A DNA stretch of 5,738 bases. Source: an uncultured beta proteobacterium. GTDB lineage: Bacteria > Pseudomonadota > Gammaproteobacteria > Burkholderiales > Burkholderiaceae_C. The notes under the pieces are model-generated. The model made no database searches. It was not told the DNA's origin and saw only the letters and a program-made list of their open reading frames with translations. The DNA lies in contig CAJBVC010000601.1 in NCBI GenBank assembly GCA_903958915.1, positions 1-5,738 of the forward strand. The letters are read 5' to 3'. Of the stretch, positions 1 to 5,738 are shown piece after piece; position 1 is the stretch's first letter; each line of letters starts with the position of its first letter. A program made the translations under genes and the position numbers.

Positions 1-2
1 AG

Positions 3-128
3 GCGTTGGCGGGCACCGCATTGGCAGAAGAGATGGCGCAGACCGGCCGCCTGCTGCAGGAGTTCCGCTTCGATCTGGTGCAACAACGCTTGCGCCAACT
101 GGCGGTACGGCAGGGGTGGAGCAATTAA
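3..128 (+). CDS. 3' end of an unrecognised protein (partial, runs off the left edge)
   Basis: An open frame enters from the left edge and ends at TAA 126-128, giving 41 C-terminal residues. They are rich in Ala, Leu, Gln and Arg, look helical (for example LAEEMAQTGRLLQEFRF) and end in QGWSN. There is no start codon in the window and I do not recognise the family. The pattern faintly resembles the last helix of some methyl-accepting chemotaxis proteins, but this is too weak to name it. By eye, codons are G/C-rich at third positions, more so than in the signalling genes to the right, so this may be resident sequence next to an acquired block. It converges on the PIN toxin remnant and the two stop codons share bases 126-127. 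Confidence 0.55.
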   Translation, partial: ALAGTALAEEMAQTGRLLQEFRFDLVQQRLRQLAVRQGWSN

Positions 129-400
129 GTTGAATGCCCTGGGTCGCCCATCAGGATATTGACCCCGGTGACCTGGGAGAAATCACGGTCATGGGTTACA
201 AATGCAGCAGCACCGATGTCCAAGGCCGTTGCCAATTGAATCGCGTCCGGCAGCTTCAGTCGGTATTGGGCACGCAGCTGCGCGGCCAATGCCGCAATCG
301 GGGTTGAAACTGGAATCACAGCGTAGTGCGACAAGCTTTTCTCGTAGCGCTTGGCAAGCCCAGTTTGCCCCGCTTTGAGTGGGCCAGTCAACACTTCACA
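125..400 (-). pseudogene. truncated PIN-domain (VapC-like) toxin, C-terminal remnant
   Basis: PIN-domain proteins are Mg-dependent ribonucleases, usually the toxin of a VapBC-type toxin-antitoxin pair. The PIN-like sequence starts at [11 protein letters not shown] (about 400-370) and runs through LRAQYRLKLPDAIQLATAL and AAAFVTHDRDF to TAA 125-127. The later acidic residues are present: Glu at 397-395, Asp of LPDAIQ at 247-245, Asp of THDRDF at 190-188. The first strand with its LDTN-type Asp, about 45-50 residues in normal family members, is missing. Upstream the frame stays open to an ATG at 484, but those residues ([11 protein letters not shown]...) are only an out-of-frame reading of the kinase gene's HPt end and look nothing like a PIN domain. 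No antitoxin gene is adjacent. Without the first Asp the product should be inactive, so I call it a remnant. The family is clear; that it is non-functional is inference. Confidence 0.8.
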
Positions 401-3347
401 ACGCGCTCTTGATCGCTTTCGCAAGTGTCTGGAATTCCGACTCGAGACTTTTTGCAGCCACCGAAATGCCCGAAAGATCCACACCTTGTTTGCAACTCTT
501 TAACTCGGTTTCTACCTGACCCGCTAGTTCCGCAATTCCGGTAAGTCCTAAAGTACTGGCGACACCTCGCAAAGAATGTGCTGACCGGATTGCGATCGGG
601 ATCTCTGCTCTTGCCAGTGACTCGCACAACTCAGCGGCATCTGTACTCTCCACCACCAGGCCCAAAAGCTGCCGATAAAGGTCGGAGTCACCCACGTTGG
701 CCATCCCATCGTCTACGTTCAAGCCCGCGACAGCCTTCAATTTTGATAGTTGTATATCAGCCGACATACCAGCGTCGTCAAAGTCCCCGACAGAGGACAC
801 CATCGTTGCTGAATTGTCGGAACTTGGTGCGGCTTGCATTTGAGGCACCGGTCCCTGTGCAAGCCAGGTTAGAAGCGCCGCATACAACAGTTCTGGCCTC
901 ACGGGCTTTGCAATGTGGTCGTTCATGCCAGCCCTGGCACACGCTTCCCGATCCTCCGCGAAGGCATTTGCTGTCATCGCCAATATGGGCACCTGCTCCC
1001 TACCGGGAATCTTGCGTATGGCGGCGGTTGCCTCCAGCCCGTCCATGACAGGCATTTGCATGTCCATAAGGATCAGTGCATAGGCGTTGTTGCGCGCCTT
1101 TTCCACGGCAATTTCGCCGTTCTCGGCAACATCCGCATGTATTCCGACACCCCGCAGCAGATCCAGCGCAATCATCTGATTGATGGCATTGTCTTCCACC
1201 AGGAGCACCAATCCACCGCCCCTGCGACGCAATTCGACCTCCGCGCTGCCTGCGAATCTGGGCACTTGATCCGTGCGCTTGCCCGAGATAGCTGCCTGAA
1301 TCGGCTCCAAGATGCGCGACGGCGTCAAGGGCTTTTGCAGCACCTCGCTATAGCCTGCATCGTGCAGTTGACTCTGGGTCGGTTGCTCGCCGTAACTTGT
1401 GAGTAACAGGCGCGCCGGATGGCGTTTGATCGGCAATGTCGACAACCGCCGCCCCAGTTGAAGCCCATCGCAATCACCCGAGTGCTCGACCAACAGGATG
1501 TCATACGATGCGCCCGCTGCATCGGCAGCTCGAACCATTTCGACTACGCCCTGCGCATCAACACCGACGGTTACCTGCATTCCCTGCGTTTCAAGCATGT
1601 CTGTGAGTGCCTCCCGCGTTTCGGGAAGCTGCTCCAGCAGCAATGCACGCATCCCGCGCGTCTCGACTGGTTGCTCCTGAACGCAACGTGTCGGTACGCC
1701 AAACCCAAAGGGGATCTCCAGCCAAAACGTACTGCCTGCTCCGGGCTGGCTCTTGACACCAATCTCACCTTGCATCATCACCACCATGCGGTGACAAATG
1801 GCCAGACCCAGCCCCGTTCCGCCGTACTTGCGCGTTGTGGATACATCTGCCTGTTCAAATGGCTTGAATAGTTTCGCCTGTTGGTGTTCGGTCAATCCGA
1901 TGCCCGTGTCAGTGACCTCAAAACGCACCCGCATACCCACGTCGGCAGCACGGTCTACCCAACCTCGAATCAGGATCGTCCCCGCTTCCGTGAACTTCAC
2001 CGCATTGCTCACCAGGTTGAGTAGGATTTGACCAAGACGCATGCCGTCTCCGTGGAGGGCCGCAGGCAAACGGCGCAGATCAATGACGAGTTCAATCCCT
2101 TTTGAAGCAACTTTCTCCTGCAAGATATTGCAGACACCTTCAACGACACGCTCCGGATCAAAATCGGAGAAATCCAACTCCATTTTTCCAGCCTCAATCT
2201 TGGAGAAATCAAGGATGTCGTTGATTACCGACAGCAAGTGCTCGGCGGCCTCGTCGATCTTGTTGAGTCGCTCAGACTGATCCAGCCTGGGATTGCCACG
2301 CTGCAGCATGTGCGTCAGTCCAATGATGGCGTTCATCGGCGTGCGTATTTCGTGGCTCATATTCGCCAGAAATTGACTTTTCGAATCGGAGGCGGCCTCC
2401 GCCCTTGCTTTGGACACCTCATATTCGGTGATATCCGTCAGTGTCTTGACAAGGTAACCCGACGATGTCGGATGGATTTGAATATCCAGGTACCGCCCGT
2501 TGACCGTCCTCAGGGTGAATTGCTTGCGGCCAGCCACGGGCGACCCCTCTGACAACGCCTTCATGTGGGCCGCGGCCATGGGTTGCAGTGCAGAAAATCC
2601 AACGCCGAAGTCCCCGCGCTTGGCTTGGAATTTTGCGATATCAGACAGTGTTGGCTTGGACGCCATCAGTGTGACGGGCAGATCGAGCATCTCAAGGGCG
2701 TGCTTGTTAAAAGTTACCACATGTCCATGAGAATTGACCAGCAGGTAGCCTTGGCCCATCGATTCAAGACTTGCCCCCAGAATGTCAACCGTGCGATCGA
2801 GCTGACGTCGCGTCTGTTTGCTTGCATGAAAGAACATGCCAAACAGAACGAGCGAAAAATAGCCACTGCTCGAGATGCGAACAAGCAGTTCGGTTTCAAC
2901 TCTCCAGATGATCAAGGCAATGGTCTGTGCAGCGACCACGACAGCTATTCCCGCGGTCAACGCCCATTTGAATGGCACGCGCATGAATGTGATGAAGATG
3001 GTAAGGATGACCCACATGAATACCGTGGGACTTATCCATGCCATTGCCAACAACGCGAACGTGGTGCCAATGACCGGCAGCAACAGGTTCGGCACCTTTA
3101 GCCTGGTCCACTGGCTAAAAGAGACAAACTCCAGAAAGCAGATCACCCAAACCACAAAGACCAGCAGTCGTGCTGTCGCAGTCCATCGAATGGCCTCAGG
3201 AACAAAGAACTGACGCGCCAAGATGAACGCCAGCAGGATGACCAGCGCGAGGCTTAAACGCCTGTTTGCTACATCCCAGGGATTCACTTTGGCCTCACCC
3301 TCCAGTACGGAAGAGTTCGACGGGATATTGGCCGCGACTTGACTCAC
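396..3347 (-). CDS. membrane-bound hybrid sensor histidine kinase (PAS-DHp-ATPase-REC-REC-HPt)
   Basis: Inner-membrane sensor kinase of the BarA/ArcB-like multi-step type, 983 residues from the GTG at 3347. About six hydrophobic helices occupy residues 31-176 with little periplasmic sequence. They are followed by a PAS domain (about 186-307, with [17 protein letters not shown] and AKRGDFG), a DHp domain with [12 protein letters not shown] (phospho-His 332, bases 2354-2352), and an ATPase domain with N box (Asn 448), DTGIG (Asp 480) and GGTGLGLAI. Receiver 1 (about 566-686) is degenerate: Glu 621 replaces the phospho-Asp, though Lys 672 remains. Receiver 2 (about 711-829) is canonical: Glu718/Asp719, Asp 762, Thr 792, Lys 814. 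The HPt domain (about 866-981) carries His 924 in AHSLRG. The open frame reaches a TTG at 3434, but that codon has no ribosome site. GTG 3347 follows AAGGA by six bases; GTG 3287 after GAGG is an alternative. The stop at 398-396 abuts the PIN remnant. The stimulus is unknown. Start is uncertain, function class is secure. Confidence 0.93.
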   Translation of the reverse strand: MSQVAANIPSNSSVLEGEAKVNPWDVANRRLSLALVILLAFILARQFFVPEAIRWTATARLLVFVVWVICFLEFVSFSQWTRLKVPNLLLPVIGTTFALLAMAWISPTVFMWVILTIFITFMRVPFKWALTAGIAVVVAAQTIALIIWRVETELLVRISSSGYFSLVLFGMFFHASKQTRRQLDRTVDILGASLESMGQGYLLVNSHGHVVTFNKHALEMLDLPVTLMASKPTLSDIAKFQAKRGDFGVGFSALQPMAAAHMKALSEGSPVAGRKQFTLRTVNGRYLDIQIHPTSSGYLVKTLTDITEYEVSKARAEAASDSKSQFLANMSHEIRTPMNAIIGLTHMLQRGNPRLDQSERLNKIDEAAEHLLSVINDILDFSKIEAGKMELDFSDFDPERVVEGVCNILQEKVASKGIELVIDLRRLPAALHGDGMRLGQILLNLVSNAVKFTEAGTILIRGWVDRAADVGMRVRFEVTDTGIGLTEHQQAKLFKPFEQADVSTTRKYGGTGLGLAICHRMVVMMQGEIGVKSQPGAGSTFWLEIPFGFGVPTRCVQEQPVETRGMRALLLEQLPETREALTDMLETQGMQVTVGVDAQGVVEMVRAADAAGASYDILLVEHSGDCDGLQLGRRLSTLPIKRHPARLLLTSYGEQPTQSQLHDAGYSEVLQKPLTPSRILEPIQAAISGKRTDQVPRFAGSAEVELRRRGGGLVLLVEDNAINQMIALDLLRGVGIHADVAENGEIAVEKARNNAYALILMDMQMPVMDGLEATAAIRKIPGREQVPILAMTANAFAEDREACARAGMNDHIAKPVRPELLYAALLTWLAQGPVPQMQAAPSSDNSATMVSSVGDFDDAGMSADIQLSKLKAVAGLNVDDGMANVGDSDLYRQLLGLVVESTDAAELCESLARAEIPIAIRSAHSLRGVASTLGLTGIAELAGQVETELKSCKQGVDLSGISVAAKSLESEFQTLAKAIKSAL

Positions 3348-3353
3348 TGGAGT

Positions 3354-3358
3354 TCCTT
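3354..3358 (-). promoter_or_regulatory. ribosome binding site chosen for the hybrid kinase start
   Basis: On the minus strand AAGGA (3358-3354) lies six bases before the GTG at 3347-3345. The longer frame start, TTG 3434, has no purine-rich element in front of it, and the residues between 3434 and 3348 look non-coding. A second possible start, GTG 3287-3285, has GAGG five bases upstream and a GGAGG eleven bases upstream, so it remains a serious competitor. The membrane-helix region lies downstream of both. Confidence 0.4.
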
Positions 3359-3434
3359 GAAACAGGGACGAAACATGACTTTGCAGATGAAGGACAACGT
3401 ATGTCGTATCTGATGGGGGGATATACCGCACCAA

Positions 3435-3446
3435 CCACTGCAGTGG
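3435..3446. repeat. 12-bp perfect palindrome upstream of the hybrid kinase
   Basis: CCACTGCAGTGG is its own reverse complement, with no spacer. It lies 88 bases upstream of the chosen kinase start, between the two divergent transcription units. It could be an operator half-pair or simply chance. A nearby wider dyad (GTTTCAAC 3456-3463 and GTTGAAAC 3487-3494) surrounds a 23-base spacer. No regulator is known to bind either, and the region may be decayed transposase sequence. Confidence 0.3.
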
Positions 3447-3541
3447 CTCATAGGCGTTTCAACCGCATGGGGCCAAGTATCGCACCGTTGAAACTCCCTC
3501 AACCCGTGGACACGCCCGATTTTCCAGCCCAGGTACCAGGT

Positions 3542-3772
3542 TCACCACCAGAGCTTGGTGTTCAGGAGCGAATTTTGCGGTGCGCGGCGTGTATGGGGTG
3601 CAGAGTCAGCCCGCAGTGAGTGTGGCGCGTAGATAGGTGACCCATCAGTGCGGACGGTTGCACCAGGTTCAACATTCTCATACACGAACGACATAAGTGC
3701 GTTGATGGTCGGGCCATCTCTTGGGTCGGTCCAATTCTTATGACTTCCAAATCCATGACACGAAACTGAACT
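3542..3772 (-). pseudogene. decayed transposase fragment, ISXO2-like (IS1595-type) DDE domain
   Basis: Between the two divergent signalling units a minus-strand frame, bounded by stops at 3775-3773 and 3544-3542, encodes NALMSFVYENVEPGATVRTD followed by GSPIYAP (3700-3623). This resembles the part of ISXO2-like transposases around the second catalytic Asp, where a stretch such as FVxENVxPGSxVxTDGWxGY is usual; the Asp here is at 3646-3644. There is no start codon with a ribosome site, the Trp after TDG is Ser, and the zinc-ribbon N-terminus is not visible. A frameshift later (about 3512-3430) another minus frame gives CPRVEGVSTV...NAYEPLQWL with one stop, which may be a worn copy of the downstream LPRVHRV...HLxxYLDE region, but that match is weak. 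I see no terminal inverted repeats or target duplications. The family call rests on one motif, so it is moderately sure at best. Confidence 0.5.
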
Positions 3773-3796
3773 CTATGTTTCACTTTCTTCGGAGTG

Positions 3797-3825
3797 TTGC
3801 GCATTGGCCAGGCGACTCCTAACAT
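3797..3825 (+). promoter_or_regulatory. weak sigma70-like promoter candidate for the pseudokinase/receiver operon
   Basis: TTGCGC (3797-3802) and TAACAT (3820-3825) are separated by 17 bases, an ideal spacing but with only three and four matches to consensus. The -10 element lies between the arms of an inverted repeat, TTGGCC 3804-3809 and GGCCAA 3827-3832, which could be an operator. The leader to the chosen start at 3897 would be about 65 bases. This is a candidate only. Confidence 0.25.
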
Positions 3826-3884
3826 GGGCCAAATGCTGAAGCATGGTTTCGCAGAATGCTGTTAGTCTGGATCATGTGCTCGGC

Positions 3885-3890
3885 AGGAGG
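3885..3890 (+). promoter_or_regulatory. strong ribosome binding site deciding the start at 3897
   Basis: AGGAGG, a perfect Shine-Dalgarno hexamer, ends six bases before ATG 3897-3899. The longer in-frame ATG at 3843 has no comparable site, and its extra 18 residues do not look domain-like. This favours the 395-residue product, beginning MLCAMDSDSL just ahead of the PAS domain. Confidence 0.8.
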
Positions 3891-3896
3891 TCGTTG

Positions 3897-5084
3897 ATGC
3901 TTTGTGCAATGGATTCAGATAGTCTGGAGAAGTTGAGTGACGGCGTAATCTTGCTCGATTGTCACGGTCAAATCTCGGACTTCAACCGCGCTGCCAAGCC
4001 GTGGCTCGCCTCCGCTGCCCTGGCAGCGAGGGCGATCGCTGACATGGTTGAACTGGCCATCGGTGCCAAAATTGAAGTGCCCGTTTCAGTCCATCCTTTT
4101 CCGAAATCGGATCCGGTGACCAGGGCCTGTGAGGTAACACTGTGCCGTAACGGCAGCAATGGATTCCTGCTGCTGTTTACCCCGATTCGAGGGACCGGGA
4201 CGCTCGGCACCACGGACTGGCATGCGAACAGTGTTTCCGACCTCATTAGCGACGAAATTCGGCATGAATTGAACGATCTGGTTCGAGAACTCGAAGCAGT
4301 CCAGGATGGAATCAGCGCGGCCGATTTGCTTCGCGTTGGCAGGCATTCGCAGCATTTGCGCGACATGTTCTCGTCAATGGACGAGTTAGCGCGGATCGCC
4401 CAATCAGGCTCCATGTTTCCAGGAGAACGTCTATCAGTGCTAGAGCTTTTGAAGGAGGCCATTGGCCTCATTCCAGACCGCCATTGCGCCTATGGAATCA
4501 ACGCCCCGGCAGCCGAGTCAGCTGACAAAATTGGGTACATCTACGGCAATTCAAGATGGATGGTGAGTGCGTTTTTGGGACTCCTGGAGTGTATGGAGGA
4601 GGGTGCCCCAAGCAGTAGTCGTATCGTCTTGAGGGTAGGGCAAAGTGGTGGTTATGTTTCCATAACCGCTGGATCTGCCGTTGCCCTGGAACAAGGGCAT
4701 GCATTCCGAGCACCGCCGGGGGTCCCATTGGGGCGGGCGGTACGCCTGCAGAATTCGATCCGTGTACCACTGGCGCGACGCATCGTGGAGTTGCACGGTG
4801 GACTGCTCACCGTCCACGGGATCGAGCAGAGCGATCTGGATACAACCGTATCCATTGAGTCTTTCATTGTGCAGCTACCTACCGGAAGTCCAGCCAACGA
4901 ACGAAACAAAGAGTGCGAAACGTGCGCTGTCAATCAGCAGGCGACGGTGTTTGCGCTTGACCTCGCGGCGCTTATGCCGAGTCAAAAATCCGAAGCGAAT
5001 ATTTCGGACGATGAGCGTAGCGCGTTGATGCATATTGCTCCAGGAAAGTGCCGACACCATGAATCAAGTACTAGTCGTCGATGA
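3897..5084 (+). CDS. PAS-containing degenerate histidine kinase (pseudokinase or phosphotransferase-like)
   Basis: Soluble 395-residue protein with no membrane helices. Residues about 8-95 form a PAS-like sensor (LSDGVILLDCHGQISDFNRA). Residues 112-170 form a DHp-like helical hairpin with RHELNDLVREL, where His 123 (bases 4263-4265) sits at the usual H-E-L position. Residues about 181-328 follow the order of a kinase ATPase domain, but the boxes are lost: the N-box Asn position is Cys 232 in LLECMEEGA, the DxGxG segment reads VSITAGSAVAL with Ala 258 at the Asp, and the glycine lid before LARRIVELHGG reads NSIRV. That last helix is well kept, showing common descent with real kinases. The 65-residue tail contains CETC (340-343) and CRHH (385-388). 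The 3' end overlaps the receiver gene by 26 bases, so the two are surely co-expressed and probably partners. ATP binding is unlikely; transfer of phosphate through His 123, as in Spo0B or ChpT, or receiver dephosphorylation, is inference. A diverged but active kinase is not excluded. Confidence 0.8.
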   Translation: MLCAMDSDSLEKLSDGVILLDCHGQISDFNRAAKPWLASAALAARAIADMVELAIGAKIEVPVSVHPFPKSDPVTRACEVTLCRNGSNGFLLLFTPIRGTGTLGTTDWHANSVSDLISDEIRHELNDLVRELEAVQDGISAADLLRVGRHSQHLRDMFSSMDELARIAQSGSMFPGERLSVLELLKEAIGLIPDRHCAYGINAPAAESADKIGYIYGNSRWMVSAFLGLLECMEEGAPSSSRIVLRVGQSGGYVSITAGSAVALEQGHAFRAPPGVPLGRAVRLQNSIRVPLARRIVELHGGLLTVHGIEQSDLDTTVSIESFIVQLPTGSPANERNKECETCAVNQQATVFALDLAALMPSQKSEANISDDERSALMHIAPGKCRHHESSTSRR

Positions 5085-5421
5085 CCATTTTGATGTTCGC
5101 CAACTGCTCCATATCGCACTGGGGCGAGAGTTTGAGATTCTCGATGCTGACAACGGGGTCGACGCACTCAATGCGGTACTTCACCACAATCCCAGAGTGG
5201 TCCTGCTCGATGTCATGATGCCTGGAAAGCTCGATGGCTTGCAGGTGCTCGATGCAATCAAGTCCGATCGGCGCTGCATGGACACGTTTGTGGCCGTGAT
5301 CAGCGCGCGCGGTCAGCAGGCAGACAAGGACGAAGCCTATCGGTTCGGTGCCGATGCCTACTTTACAAAGCCCTTCAGCCCCATAAGTCTGGTGAACTGG
5401 GTTCGCGCACGATTTCAATAA
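5059..5421 (+). CDS. single-domain response regulator (CheY-like receiver)
   Basis: 120-residue protein made of one receiver domain with no output domain. The catalytic set is complete: Asp8/Asp9 in VLVVDD bind Mg, Asp 51 in LLLDVMMP takes the phosphoryl group, Ser 82 in VISARG stands at the Thr/Ser switch position, Tyr 101 is the aromatic switch and Lys 104 lies in YFTKPF. I chose ATG 5059 because AGGAAAG (5042-5048) is ten bases upstream and because residue 1 then falls just before the first beta strand; the frame extends back to a TTG at 5035. It overlaps the 3' end of the pseudokinase gene by 26 bases, pointing to translational coupling and a shared complex. With no DNA-binding part, it would act by binding another protein or as an intermediate in a phosphorelay, possibly with the HPt domain of the hybrid kinase encoded divergently. 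Confidence 0.93.
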   Translation: MNQVLVVDDHFDVRQLLHIALGREFEILDADNGVDALNAVLHHNPRVVLLDVMMPGKLDGLQVLDAIKSDRRCMDTFVAVISARGQQADKDEAYRFGADAYFTKPFSPISLVNWVRARFQ

Positions 5422-5485
5422 TGGTCAAAGCAGGTGCAACTGTGCAGTGGCAGCGGTGTGCTCCTACCATTCAATGATCGTGGGT

Positions 5486-5738
5486 TCAATGCAATTGCCG
5501 GGTTTCGCGTATGGGTAGTGGAGAATTCGTGGTCAAGACTGCATCCAGCGCATACTGTTCCGAGAGTATCTCGTCTATGGCGGCAGTGATGTCTGGAAGG
5601 GTGAGCACGCAAAGGCCATCGCCCATCACGTTTTCTCTTGATACTCTTTCCGCCTGCACCTCGATGCAGCGCTCATAAACGTTTCGTACGAAGCGTCCAT
5701 TTGCGGTGGTGTGTCCGGCCTCAAACGCCTCCGTAAGA
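5486..5738 (-). CDS. C-terminal end of a CbxX/CfxQ-family AAA+ ATPase (partial, runs off the right edge)
   Basis: A minus-strand frame enters from the right edge (first full codon 5737-5735) and stops at TGA 5488-5486, giving 83 residues. The stretch FEAGHTTANGRFVRNVYERC, followed by IEVQAERV and then VLTLPDITAAID, matches the lid region after the ATPase core of CbbX, SpoVK and EccA-like AAA+ proteins, where GNARxVRNLFExAxxxQAxRL is usual and the conserved arginine is sensor 2. Such hexameric ATPases remodel partner proteins; CbbX reactivates Rubisco and EccA belongs to type VII secretion, but many bacterial copies have no assigned role. Walker motifs lie outside the window. It converges on the receiver gene with a 64-base gap in which I see no convincing terminator. 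A functional tie to the signalling genes cannot be judged from this piece. Family assignment is fairly sure. Confidence 0.72.
   Translation of the reverse strand, partial: LTEAFEAGHTTANGRFVRNVYERCIEVQAERVSRENVMGDGLCVLTLPDITAAIDEILSEQYALDAVLTTNSPLPIRETRQLH

Noticed and set aside
3..128. Left-edge gene as a methyl-accepting chemotaxis protein
   Set aside because: Only a loose resemblance of one helix (LAEEMAQTGRLLQEFRF); the following QQRLRQLAVRQGWSN tail does not fit, so no name is given.
125..484. A complete 119-residue PIN toxin starting at ATG 484
   Set aside because: The first 28 residues are basic, non-PIN sequence produced by reading the kinase HPt end out of frame, and the first catalytic Asp is absent. 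I treat only 125-400 as PIN-derived.
2565..3101. Plus-strand open frame of 178 codons and other long frames opposite the hybrid kinase
   Set aside because: They lie antisense to strongly conserved kinase domains, show no domain pattern of their own and have no ribosome sites; they are shadows.
396..3434. Kinase start at TTG 3434 (1012 residues)
   Set aside because: No ribosome site precedes it and the first 29 residues look non-coding, possibly transposase debris. GTG 3347 or 3287 is better supported.
3838..3850. Small hairpin ATGCT-GA-AGCAT
   Set aside because: Arms of five bases with a two-base loop cannot form a good stem; likely chance.
3843..3896. Pseudokinase start at ATG 3843 (413 residues)
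   Set aside because: ATG 3897 has a perfect AGGAGG six bases upstream, and the extra 18 residues add nothing recognisable.
3968..4471. Minus-strand open frame of 167 codons opposite the pseudokinase
   Set aside because: Ser/Arg-rich composition typical of an antisense shadow; the plus-strand frame has PAS and DHp patterns and a strong ribosome site.
5422..5485. Bidirectional terminator between the receiver gene and the AAA+ gene
   Set aside because: I found no stable G/C-rich stem followed by a T-run on either strand in these 64 bases.
1..5738. CRISPR array, tRNA or rRNA genes
   Set aside because: No regularly spaced repeats, and no cloverleaf or ribosomal RNA sequence was recognised on either strand.

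Overview
The window looks like a piece of a proteobacterial chromosome, probably beta- or gamma-proteobacterial. This is inferred from gene families and overall style; no marker gene fixes the taxon. It reads as an accessory or rearranged segment: two partial genes at the edges, a truncated toxin gene, a decayed transposase fragment, and between them a cluster of two-component signalling genes.

Layout from left to right. Bases 3-128 (+) hold the 3' end of an unrecognised gene that leaves the window. Tail to tail with it, on the minus strand, is the C-terminal part of a PIN-domain (VapC-like) toxin (125-400). It has lost its N-terminus, and its surviving sequence begins exactly where the next gene stops. 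That next gene (396-3347, minus) encodes a large membrane-bound hybrid histidine kinase: about six membrane helices, PAS, DHp, ATPase, two receiver domains and an HPt domain. The first receiver has Glu in place of the phospho-acceptor Asp. The roughly 550 bases between its start and the next gene contain no intact gene. They do contain a decayed minus-strand fragment resembling an ISXO2-like (IS1595-type) transposase, plus some dyad symmetries. On the plus strand, 3897-5084 encodes a soluble PAS plus kinase-like protein whose ATP-binding boxes have all eroded although a candidate phospho-His remains. It overlaps by 26 bases a stand-alone CheY-like receiver protein (5059-5421) that has every catalytic residue. 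At the right edge (5486-5738, minus) is the C-terminal end of a CbxX/CfxQ (CbbX, SpoVK-like) AAA+ ATPase.

The most interesting reading is that the two divergent transcription units form one phosphorelay. The hybrid kinase would supply phosphoryl groups, and the pseudokinase, perhaps acting like the dimeric phosphotransferases Spo0B or ChpT, would relay or gate them to the single-domain receiver. There is no DNA-binding output domain in the window, so output would be by protein-protein contact or by a regulator elsewhere. The phosphorelay is inference; the domain calls and missing residues are read from the sequence.
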